A stretch of 40,244 nt of DNA from a virus: positions 1 through 40,244 of the IMG/VR virus record IMGVR_UViG_3300047383_000363; one strand, given 5' to 3'. Positions 7,675-14,762 of this stretch are shown here, piece by piece. The notes beneath the pieces were generated by a model, which worked only from the letters and a program-made list of their open reading frames with translations, was not told where the DNA came from and ran no database searches. The stretch's first letter is position 1, and the number at the start of each line of letters is the position of its first letter. The position numbers and the translations under genes were made by a program.

Positions 7675-9362
7675 TACGCAATATTCCTAGATGCTTTGGC
7701 CAGTGCCTCTTTTAATACTTGCTTGTAATCTTTCCCTTCAAATAAAAACTTACGGTGCCAATCATAGGCATGTGGTGCATACTTACCGTTTTCTTTACTC
7801 ATTTTATTACAGTATTCAAACATGATATTGGCTTTTTCAATTAATTCTTTCCTAGTATTTAGTTTGACACTATCATCAAACTTGTTCAAATACACTGCTA
7901 ACATAGCCCACATGTAGTCTGGATACACACCATTACCTATATGGTTTGTAGGTCTATTATACTCATTCCAACATGCTTCTTTATGATTTCTTTCAATACC
8001 TAACTGTTTTTGTTTACGCCAGAAAGGTGTGTCTTCTCTATCTGATAGAGTAAAATGATATGCAATAAAGTCTGCGATACCATCTTCTAATTGGCACATG
8101 TTTCTATTATATGCATAAATTTGTGAAGGACTAATTACTGTATCTTTAGAACGATTGATAAGTCTATGCACTAACTGAATACATGCCTGTGCAACATACA
8201 ATGAATTGGCTTCCATTGGTTCTACAAATGCACCAGCCATTCCGATACCAACTACATTTTTATTCCAAGGAGTTTTCATACGACCTGACTCCCATGTAAT
8301 ATGTCTTGGTTCTTTAATAAACTTATACCCGTCCCAATACTTCATAAACTTTTCTTTGGCTTCTTCTGGACTTATCTCAGTTCTATCGAAGATATAACCT
8401 GAACCCATACGATTGAATAGTGAGATAATAAATGTCCAACCTTCATCGCCTGCATATGATTGTGTATAAGGTCTAAACTCTGAATAAACATCTTTGTATT
8501 CTACTGGACCTACAATCGCATCACGTGTAAAGATATGGTCATAATCATGCCAACCATTGTTCATTGTTCCCGTTAGTAAACGATTGAAGCCAGTTGCATC
8601 ACAGAATAAATCTGCTTCAAATTCTGATCCATCTTCTAATACTAATTTCTCTACATAACCTTCATTGTCTTTTACAATATCTTTTACATGACCCCAAACA
8701 TGCTTTACACCATTAGGCAATGCAACTCTATCTCTAACTACTTCTGGAAATCTTTCTGCGTCTACATGATATGTTTTTGCCTGCCAGTTACCAACAAGAA
8801 TATTATCATCCATATCAAATGGGGCTTTATTCATGTCCATTAGATATGTTTGTTCTTGCATATCCTCAGACATTTCCCACCAGTTCTTTCTACCATCACG
8901 GCATAACTGTAACCAGTAATCATTCCATTTATCATCTACACCAGGATTACCTTTTGAGTTAGTAAAGAAATCTTTTGTTTGTAATTGATTATAGAAACTT
9001 GTTGTTAAATGTTTTTCAGGTAAAGCAAATGAGAATGAAAAATATTGTTCTTCAAACTTAGAACAGTTCCAGTGATTAGTAACATGGTGTCTGTTACCTT
9101 CTCTATTCCAACCAACAAACTTATTACCTAGTTTGTATATTGAATTTGTATGACTCATCCAGTCACGTTCTTCAATACCCATTTCTTTAAAGAAGTCACC
9201 AAGTTGAGGTATAGTACTTTCGCCAACACCTATGATGCCTATCTTTTTACTTTCTATTAATGTGATATCGATATCAGGATTTTTATATTTTAAATATCCA
9301 GCAGTGAACCAACCTGCGGCTCCACCACCTAGAATAACAATTTTATTTACTTTACTTTTCAT
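7674..9362 (-). CDS. Flavin-dependent tryptophan halogenase family protein
   Basis: A 562-residue member of the PrnA/RebH family. FAD binding is shown by GGGAAGW at 12-18 and GVGESTIP at 45-52. Lys77 (in NSIYKLGNKFVGW) lines up with PrnA Lys79, which carries the chloramine or directs hypohalous acid, and the EPMEAN segment at 381-386 matches the catalytic Glu region (LEPLES in PrnA). The WxWxIP signature that marks halogenases is altered to GWTFIISLF at 308-316. A marine cyanophage member, VirX1, is known to halogenate with a preference for iodide, so a phage halogenase has precedent. No flavin reductase gene is seen nearby. It overlaps the ligase by 11 bases. The substrate is unknown; the acyl product of the operon is one candidate. 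Confidence 0.9.
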   Translation of the reverse strand: MKSKVNKIVILGGGAAGWFTAGYLKYKNPDIDITLIESKKIGIIGVGESTIPQLGDFFKEMGIEERDWMSHTNSIYKLGNKFVGWNREGNRHHVTNHWNCSKFEEQYFSFSFALPEKHLTTSFYNQLQTKDFFTNSKGNPGVDDKWNDYWLQLCRDGRKNWWEMSEDMQEQTYLMDMNKAPFDMDDNILVGNWQAKTYHVDAERFPEVVRDRVALPNGVKHVWGHVKDIVKDNEGYVEKLVLEDGSEFEADLFCDATGFNRLLTGTMNNGWHDYDHIFTRDAIVGPVEYKDVYSEFRPYTQSYAGDEGWTFIISLFNRMGSGYIFDRTEISPEEAKEKFMKYWDGYKFIKEPRHITWESGRMKTPWNKNVVGIGMAGAFVEPMEANSLYVAQACIQLVHRLINRSKDTVISPSQIYAYNRNMCQLEDGIADFIAYHFTLSDREDTPFWRKQKQLGIERNHKEACWNEYNRPTNHIGNGVYPDYMWAMLAVYLNKFDDSVKLNTRKELIEKANIMFEYCNKMSKENGKYAPHAYDWHRKFLFEGKDYKQVLKEALAKASRNIA

Positions 9363-10722
9363 TCACAAACTTCTCTCTCACAACATGTCGTTGCACCTTA
9401 CCCATTCTATTTCTAGGCAAAGGATCATTAGTAATAATTATTTCTTTTGGTATTTCGTACTGGAATAATTTGTCCCTCGCAAATTTGAGTAATTCCATTG
9501 TATTTATCTCTGTATCCGATGATACAATAGCAACTATTTCCTTTTCTCCTAAGTCTCTATCACGGTATGTTACGCATACTTCATTAACATCAGGGTGTGG
9601 AATGAATGCGTTTTCAATACTTACAGGTGATATATTGAAACTGTTTACCTTAAATAAATCTGTTTTTCTTGATTTGTAAAATAATAGATTATGTTGACGT
9701 TCAAGCACATCACCAGTACACCAATAACCTTCATCGTCTATAGGCGTTTCTTGATTCAAATAACCTTTAGTAATGAGTGGACCCTTAATCCAACATACAT
9801 TATATCTATCTAATTTGAATTGATAGTTTTCAGTAACGTGAATTTGTAATGGATATGGGTCGTCTGGTACTGCTAAGTGTGTGAACATTGGCACATGAGT
9901 TTCAGTGCAACCAAATAGATTTCTTAATGCTGGTGCACCTTTATCGAATAGTTCTTGTAACATTTCATCAGGGCAAACCGTACTACCAAATCCTAATTCA
10001 CGCCAATGTGATAAATCTAATTCTTTCCAGCCTCTTGTTTTATGTAAAGCAACCATCATAGCTGGAACTATAATACCTATTGTAGGTTTGTGTTCTTTGT
10101 TTATCTCAATAAATTTTCTTGGATTAAACATTTCCATAAGTACCGTACAACCTTTTATTAGACCAGGTAACACATATAGATATAATCCACCTATAGTCCA
10201 AGGAGGTAATTGAGATAGTACAAAATCATCTGCAACCAAACTATGAATTTTAATACTTTGTATTGAACCAGATGTACATGCAAACCTTGTGTGTGGGACA
10301 GCCTTTGGTTCTCCTGTAGTACCGCTAGTAAAGATAACAGTATACAGGTCGCTTGTATTCTTTTTGAATAGTAAACCTTGATTATGAGGTTTTAGATTTA
10401 AAGCATCTTCCTCATTTAAAATGACATGGTCAGGTTTACTAGCCGATTTAATTTGATCCAATACATGTTCTGGTAAGTCTGGCATAGTAGGCATAAATGT
10501 TATACCTAAACTATCACATGCTAGAACCATTCTTAAGTAATGATATTCTTTTTTACTGGCAAACAATACACGTTCACCAGGTTTGATTGCAGTTGAGATT
10601 GTGGCTGAAAGTTTTTCTACACTCTCTACCAATTCTGAATATGTATATTTTTTGTCGTGACAGATAAGAGCGGTCTTTCCGCCGTTACTTTTTGCCTGTA
10701 CTTTTATTGCTTCCCAAATCAT
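9352..10722 (-). CDS. Acyl-AMP ligase / acyl-CoA synthetase family protein
   Basis: A 456-residue ANL-superfamily adenylating enzyme with all core motifs: TSGTTGEPK at 132-140 (phosphate loop), GCTET at 271-275, TGD at 336-338 with ribose-binding Asp338, and PRNRMGKVQR at 436-445 with catalytic Lys442. The family activates a carboxylic acid with ATP and passes it to CoA or a carrier thiol. It is the first gene of the operon. The promoter -10 ends ten bases before the ATG at 10722, so its message would be nearly leaderless; the next in-frame Met is residue 65, too far in. Fatty acid is the likeliest substrate given its neighbours, but amino or aryl acids are also used by this family. Confidence 0.92.
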   Translation of the reverse strand: MIWEAIKVQAKSNGGKTALICHDKKYTYSELVESVEKLSATISTAIKPGERVLFASKKEYHYLRMVLACDSLGITFMPTMPDLPEHVLDQIKSASKPDHVILNEEDALNLKPHNQGLLFKKNTSDLYTVIFTSGTTGEPKAVPHTRFACTSGSIQSIKIHSLVADDFVLSQLPPWTIGGLYLYVLPGLIKGCTVLMEMFNPRKFIEINKEHKPTIGIIVPAMMVALHKTRGWKELDLSHWRELGFGSTVCPDEMLQELFDKGAPALRNLFGCTETHVPMFTHLAVPDDPYPLQIHVTENYQFKLDRYNVCWIKGPLITKGYLNQETPIDDEGYWCTGDVLERQHNLLFYKSRKTDLFKVNSFNISPVSIENAFIPHPDVNEVCVTYRDRDLGEKEIVAIVSSDTEINTMELLKFARDKLFQYEIPKEIIITNDPLPRNRMGKVQRHVVREKFVNEK

Positions 10723-10731
10723 AATATATTT

Positions 10732-10760
10732 ATTATAACAAAAAAAGGGAGAGAAGTCAA
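10732..10760 (-). promoter_or_regulatory. Sigma70-like promoter of the ligase-halogenase operon, nested in a terminator
   Basis: TTGACT (10760-10755) lies in the loop of the terminator at 10739-10772. It is followed by exactly 17 bases and a perfect TATAAT (10737-10732) with an extended TGT. The spacer is the terminator's 3' arm and T-run. Transcription would start near 10725, three bases or so before the ATG. Confidence 0.78.
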
Positions 10761-10772
10761 CACCTCTCTCCC
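10739..10772 (-). terminator. Intrinsic terminator after the MoxR gene
   Basis: On the minus strand an eight-pair GC-rich stem GGGAGAGA / TCTCTCCC (10772-10765 and 10754-10747) closes a ten-base loop and is followed at once by seven T. It lies 23 bases after the MoxR stop. It should end MoxR messages, so the ligase operon depends on its own promoter. Confidence 0.88.
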
Positions 10773-10795
10773 TGCTTAAACCAATAATGTCTGCT

Positions 10796-11920
10796 TTATT
10801 GGTTGTGAGCCTCGATAATTAGTTTACCGTATTTCTTGAAGAACTCCTCGATACATGGAACCTTTCTAGGCTCAAGTGGGAGTTTGTAAACTTTAAGTGC
10901 AGTTCTACCACCTAGAACAATCATTTCAGTTTCAAAGTTATCCATCATGAACTTAAAGAAGTTATTAGCCATGTCGTATAACTTGTCAGAACCTTTGTTC
11001 TTTTCTGCATACTCTTTTAGTTCGTAACAAAGTGATGCAGTAAGTGAAAACATTGCTGAGATTTCCTTACCTTCTCTTGATAAAGTTTTTACTTTACCTG
11101 AAAGAATATCAGTTGGGTTTGGAAGTTTCCCAGAGATAGCCCTGTGAGCCATAAACTTAGTAGCAACACCGTCACCAACAGTACCAGCAACCAAGTCATG
11201 AAGTTTATTATCCTCGATAGTCTCACCTTCTTGTGGCATCAACTGTGATGTAAATGTCCAAGACCTTGGAGTTGCGAAAGCCCTTGATGCAGTTTTAGGA
11301 TCAAAGTTAAACAAGTCCATCTTGTTTGATGTTAAGTAACCAATAACATCAGAATGGATTTTGTTTTCAAGAGCCCAAGTCTGCCAATCTTCAAAGTCAA
11401 CACCCATTTCTAAGTGTACAAATCTGTTAGCAAGTGGAGAAGGCATTCTATAAGCAACACCTCTATCTGATTCCCTGTTACCAGCGGCAACAATAAGAAC
11501 ATTATCAGGGAGTGTGTAAGTACCCAATCGTCTGTTAAGAATAAGTTGATAAGCCGCCGCTTGTACTGATTGCGGTGCTTGGTTCATTTCATCTAAGAAC
11601 AAAACAACACATTCGAATTGGTCAGCTAATTCTTGAGTAGGCAAATCAGCAGGCGGAGCCCACATCATTTGACCTGTTTTCTCATTATAGTATGGGATAC
11701 CTCTTAAGTCAGTTGGCTCCATAAGAGCAAGTCTGAGGTCAATCATCATACCAGCACGTTCTTGTGTGATAGTATCAACAATCTCAGATTTACCGACACC
11801 CGGAGGGCCCCAAATAAATACCGGTCGCTTTCTATTAAAAGCATAATTTACTTCTGATTTGATATCGCTAGGTCTTACAATCCTAACATCTAAATCGTTC
11901 ATTGAAACTTGTGCAGACAT
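10796..11920 (-). CDS. MoxR-type AAA+ ATPase
   Basis: A 374-residue AAA+ ATPase. Walker A is GPPGVGKSE at 38-46, Walker B VVLFLDEMN at 105-113, sensor 1 GNRE at 147-150, and LANRF near 164-167 gives a likely arginine finger. MoxR proteins form hexameric rings and work with VWA-domain partners; the VWA/metallopeptidase gene at 2507-3844 is the obvious partner, and both genes have almost identical promoters. The frame is open from 11944, but the -10 ends at 11954. The ATG at 11920, with AAAGGA eight to nine bases before it, is the better start. The target of this pair in phage infection is not known. Confidence 0.92.
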   Translation of the reverse strand: MSAQVSMNDLDVRIVRPSDIKSEVNYAFNRKRPVFIWGPPGVGKSEIVDTITQERAGMMIDLRLALMEPTDLRGIPYYNEKTGQMMWAPPADLPTQELADQFECVVLFLDEMNQAPQSVQAAAYQLILNRRLGTYTLPDNVLIVAAGNRESDRGVAYRMPSPLANRFVHLEMGVDFEDWQTWALENKIHSDVIGYLTSNKMDLFNFDPKTASRAFATPRSWTFTSQLMPQEGETIEDNKLHDLVAGTVGDGVATKFMAHRAISGKLPNPTDILSGKVKTLSREGKEISAMFSLTASLCYELKEYAEKNKGSDKLYDMANNFFKFMMDNFETEMIVLGGRTALKVYKLPLEPRKVPCIEEFFKKYGKLIIEAHNQ

Positions 11921-11953
11921 ATTATCAGTTCCTTTCTTTGTCATTATGTATAT

Positions 11954-11981
11954 ATAATAACACGATTCGTGATTCTGTCAA
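11954..11981 (-). promoter_or_regulatory. Extended -10 promoter of the MoxR gene, family A
   Basis: TTGACA (11981-11976), a 16-base spacer ending in TGT, and TATTAT (11959-11954). The spacer holds an odd-centred palindrome, CACGA-N-TCGTG. From the -35 through the bases after the -10 it differs from the VWA promoter at only a few spacer bases. Confidence 0.87.
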
Positions 11982-12015
11982 GTTTTTGCACCTAATTAAA
12001 AGTGCTTTATTATCA

Positions 12016-12396
12016 CTATTTTTCTTTGGAAAGTAAGTATTTTTGTTCAACCCAATAGTGTATCCCTAACAATAATATCTCAGCCGCTACAGATTCTTCA
12101 TATAAACGGAGTTTTTTGTTATTAAGGATATATGGTGATTTTAGATATCGGTCTAGCATTAAGACCATTTTACCTGATATTTGAGTGCTTGGGTCTGTAT
12201 CATCTACAGGAACATTATCTATCGTATACTCTTTGAAGTGCTTTTTCATCATGTTAGCACCAAAGGATGTCAGTCTGAAATTCTCTATATTACTAGATGA
12301 ACTTATGAAAATATCATTGGTACGAAATTCTTTCCTACCGGCTTTGCGACCCTTAGTATTCTCGTTAAGATACTTTATGAGTTCGTCTTTTTTCAC
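12016..12396 (-). CDS. Unknown phage protein (126 aa), GTG start
   Basis: The start at 12396 is GTG and overlaps the stop of the preceding gene (TAGTG), so translation is probably coupled. The product is helical and basic. Features include an N-terminal helix KKDELIKYLNENTKGRKAGR, the segment FRLTSFGANMMKKHF, and a C-terminal helix with AAEILLLGIHYW. It resembles short hypothetical proteins of T4-like marine phages. T4 gene 33, a late-transcription co-activator, is of similar size and lies in a comparable small-gene setting, but I cannot support that identity. It ends about 35 bases before the MoxR promoter. Confidence 0.75.
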   Translation of the reverse strand: MKKDELIKYLNENTKGRKAGRKEFRTNDIFISSSSNIENFRLTSFGANMMKKHFKEYTIDNVPVDDTDPSTQISGKMVLMLDRYLKSPYILNNKKLRLYEESVAAEILLLGIHYWVEQKYLLSKEK

Positions 12397-12686
12397 TAGT
12401 CCAACTCAAGTTTCTCGCCTTTAGTTAGGACATATACTTCAAAATCATCACACCTGAATAAAGAGTTTAATCTTTGTGCTAGATTAATTGCATGTCCTGG
12501 ATTACTAAAACTCACTTTCTTGTATTTAGGACCTGGAAAATTAACCAATGAATTTAGACTACGTAAATTTATAGCAACTTCTTTATAAAATACCGCATAT
12601 ACGGCATCCGCTTTCAGTACTTGCTCACTTCTGTAAGTCTTATTATCGGTATGTTCCAATAGAATGGTTGGTTTAGGTCTTGCCAT
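12396..12686 (-). CDS. Conserved small phage protein (96 aa)
   Basis: The sequence opens MARPKPTILLEHTDNKTYRS and continues with AVYAVFYKEVAINLRSLNSL, FPGPKYKKVSFSNPGHAINL and a C-terminal FEVYVLTKGEKLELD. This looks like a well-conserved small protein of marine T4-like phages; its function is not known to me. It is mixed alpha/beta with no signal or membrane segment. The ATG at 12686 has AAAGGA about 11 bases upstream and a GATAAATA late promoter candidate at 12718-12725. It is coupled to the next gene by a one-base overlap. Confidence 0.82.
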   Translation of the reverse strand: MARPKPTILLEHTDNKTYRSEQVLKADAVYAVFYKEVAINLRSLNSLVNFPGPKYKKVSFSNPGHAINLAQRLNSLFRCDDFEVYVLTKGEKLELD

Positions 12687-12717
12687 AAATTTATAGTTCC
12701 TTTATTAATTCTATATG

Positions 12718-12725
12718 TATTTATC
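12718..12725 (-). promoter_or_regulatory. Candidate late promoter GATAAATA
   Basis: GATAAATA lies 32 bases before the ATG at 12686, with room for a start site and an AAAGGA ribosome site. A second copy at 12756-12763 overlaps the stop of the protease gene. Two copies in about 70 intergenic bases fit the NATAAATA motif proposed for cyanophage late promoters, but AT richness makes chance hits likely. Confidence 0.42.
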
Positions 12726-12758
12726 TAATTTGATAGAATTAAGTTCGAATATATCTAT

Positions 12759-14015
12759 TTATCTAGGCTTATTACGTTGCGACAACCAGCTACGCATTTC
12801 TTTTTCATCTTTTTCTGGTAATACGAAAGTAAACTCTAGTTCTTCATCACCTCTTCGTACTTTGAATGTAAATTCATCACCAGGTAATGATATTATAGCT
12901 GACTTAATCATTTGTAATGGGCTTCTAACTTCATCACCGTTCAATTCTAAAATGATATCACCAGTACGTAAACCTGCCTCATATGCTGAACCTTCTTCAT
13001 TATCATCCATATGTGCGTATACCATTTTTCTATCTTTTTTATCCAGTTCTAGTTGACCATTTTCTTTTAATTCATCATATGTAAATGTTTTAAAAGAATA
13101 CGGCATTTCTGCATAAGGAACCCACTCTACAGTTTCGCCCTCTTTATGATTATCAAATATATAATTAATTGCACGTTGGGATATCTCTGATGTAACTGCT
13201 AAACCTACACCGTCCCAACCAGGTATCTGTCTACCAGGAGATAATATACTCACAACAATACCTGCTACTTTACCATCAGTAGTAATAACAGGTCCTCCTG
13301 AATTGCCTTGATTAACAACTGCATCTATTTGTAAATGTAATGTGTATATGCCTGTACCAAATCTATTAACATAATTAATATGACCTGATGATGCAGTATA
13401 AGGCAAAGACATACCATGACCAATAACAACTATTGGATCGCCTTCTGATATATCTGTACTAGAATCTTCTACAAACTCTAATGCTTCCCATTCTTCGTTA
13501 TCTTTTTTTCTAATTCTAATAATGGCCACATCGGCAACAGGATCCATACCTAATACATCTGCTTCATAATCCCACCAATCAACACCGGTATTGACTTGCA
13601 TTTTGATATTTTTTGATAACATGATAGCACGTTCAATAACATGAAAGTTAGTTGCAATATAACCAAATTCTTCATCTACTTTTATGAAAAATCCTGTACC
13701 CTGTCCACCTAGATTTTGTACAAAACTATCTTCTGTTGGTATTAATTTTATAGATACAACACTTTTATATTTTTCATTGATAGTATGTTTAATATCACGT
13801 TCGCCATCAAACCCTTTACCGTTAAATAATACACCATTGGCGTCATATAGAAATTCACCTACATCAGGATTTATGTCTCTCCATACCCAACCAATACCTT
13901 CATGTATCTTTGTTTGAATTTCTCTTATGTAAGAGTTCACCACAAATGATAAAACCACTGCTAGTGATACCACTAGAGTGGTGGATAGTACCTTTTTCTT
14001 TTTTTTCGAATCCAT
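12759..14015 (-). CDS. Membrane-anchored HtrA/DegS-like serine protease with PDZ domain
   Basis: This 418-residue protein has a short basic N-terminus and one membrane segment (residues 9-27, VLSTTLVVSLAVVLSFVV), then a trypsin-like domain and a C-terminal PDZ domain (about 330-410, with GLRTGDIILELNGDEVRSP). The triad is intact: His125 in ATNFHVIE, Asp162 in DPVADVAI and Ser239 in NQGNSGGPV. The layout matches DegS, which sits in the inner membrane facing the periplasm and cuts misfolded or regulatory proteins. GGAGGG seven bases before the ATG at 14015 supports the start. Such a protease could help survival under envelope stress, or process a phage-exported protein such as the 3908-4363 product; that link is inference. 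Confidence 0.93.
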   Translation of the reverse strand: MDSKKKKKVLSTTLVVSLAVVLSFVVNSYIREIQTKIHEGIGWVWRDINPDVGEFLYDANGVLFNGKGFDGERDIKHTINEKYKSVVSIKLIPTEDSFVQNLGGQGTGFFIKVDEEFGYIATNFHVIERAIMLSKNIKMQVNTGVDWWDYEADVLGMDPVADVAIIRIRKKDNEEWEALEFVEDSSTDISEGDPIVVIGHGMSLPYTASSGHINYVNRFGTGIYTLHLQIDAVVNQGNSGGPVITTDGKVAGIVVSILSPGRQIPGWDGVGLAVTSEISQRAINYIFDNHKEGETVEWVPYAEMPYSFKTFTYDELKENGQLELDKKDRKMVYAHMDDNEEGSAYEAGLRTGDIILELNGDEVRSPLQMIKSAIISLPGDEFTFKVRRGDEELEFTFVLPEKDEKEMRSWLSQRNKPR

Positions 14016-14029
14016 TGGATCCCTCCATT

Positions 14030-14221
14030 CTATTGGCGAAAACCTCCACCATCAATTACTGTACTCCCCTTGTTTTTGGCTACTTCTTCTTTTTCTAAAA
14101 GCAATTTAGTAAGGTCGCTAACTATTTCATTTGCATCATTTATTGATAATCTTATATCTGTTTCTTTACGTAAATTTGCTCTATTTACTATTGATACAAA
14201 TTCTTTTAGTTTTTTATACAT
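14030..14221 (-). CDS. Small coiled-coil-like phage protein (63 aa)
   Basis: The protein is nearly all helix, MYKKLKEFVSIVNRANLRKE through VSDLTKLLLEKEEVA, with a short Gly-rich tail ending in DGGGFRQ. It looks like a small conserved protein of marine T4-like phages, function unknown. Its start overlaps the end of the preceding gene by eight bases and it ends 14 bases before the protease gene, so these are likely co-transcribed. Length, spacing and codon pattern support it as real. Confidence 0.72.
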   Translation of the reverse strand: MYKKLKEFVSIVNRANLRKETDIRLSINDANEIVSDLTKLLLEKEEVAKNKGSTVIDGGGFRQ

Positions 14222-14705
14222 CCTTACTTGCCTTTAGTGCTTCGGCTTCTACTTCTGATTTTGACTTAAATGGTCCTACAAATTCGTAGTTTTCTAAAGT
14301 CTCCAGCTTAACGCAATACGTATTACGCCAGACGCCGTTAAAATGTAACCCATAGTAACCAGCGGCATAAAGCGTTTTACTATTTTCTGTCTTTGTATAT
14401 ACAGGTACTTGTTTTCCTTTTATGTCTTTTAGTACTGTATTAAACCCCTTGTGTTTGCATGGGTAACCTAAGACTTCATCTATAGATTTCCCATACTCTA
14501 CACTTTCAATGCGTTTGACAAGTTTTGGTTCTAAAATCGATGAACCATATTTTGTAGTAAGAGCATCAGTACTTAGGATTTCAATTCCTTCGTTTCTGAT
14601 GATGACCTCAAAGTCTGAGTCATCTTTCTTTCTGATAGTACCGAGTTTAACACCCGCATCTTCCAGTATCCAAAACTTGTCTTTTATAATCTCAGTTGTA
14701 TACAT
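14214..14705 (-). CDS. Unknown phage protein (163 aa)
   Basis: I recognise no named family. The protein is beta-rich, with KFWILEDAGVKLGTIRKKDD, FEVIIRNEGIEIL, VPVYTKTENSKTLYAAGYYG and a C-terminal ENYEFVGPFKSKSEVEAEAL. Similar hypothetical proteins occur in marine T4-like phages. No signal or membrane segment is seen. AGG six to eight bases before the ATG at 14705 supports the start. A GATAAATA motif (14747-14754) and a hairpin lie upstream, so it may begin its own transcript. The order with the next small gene and the protease suggests one unit. Confidence 0.77.
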   Translation of the reverse strand: MYTTEIIKDKFWILEDAGVKLGTIRKKDDSDFEVIIRNEGIEILSTDALTTKYGSSILEPKLVKRIESVEYGKSIDEVLGYPCKHKGFNTVLKDIKGKQVPVYTKTENSKTLYAAGYYGLHFNGVWRNTYCVKLETLENYEFVGPFKSKSEVEAEALKASKDV

Positions 14706-14720
14706 AATTTACCTAAAATT

Positions 14721-14744
14721 ATTAGCACACAATTATGTGCTAAT
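14721..14744 (-). other. Nine-pair hairpin between the SbmA-like gene and the next gene
   Basis: Perfect inverted repeat ATTAGCACA / TGTGCTAAT around a six-base loop, 18 bases after the transporter gene stop. On the minus strand it is followed only by AATTTTAGG, so it is a weak terminator at best. It may instead be a 3' stabiliser or an operator beside the GATAAATA at 14747-14754. Confidence 0.55.
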
Positions 14745-14762
14745 ATTATTTATCCTTTCTGG

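Noticed and set aside
9232-9468. Plus-strand open frames such as this one, 12715-13056 and 36265-36702
   Set aside because: They lie opposite well-supported genes, have no ribosome sites, and read as low-complexity Ser/Leu-rich sequence, typical of antisense shadows.
12016-12396. Assignment to T4 gene 33 (late co-activator)
   Set aside because: Size and setting fit loosely, but no sequence feature I can see supports it.
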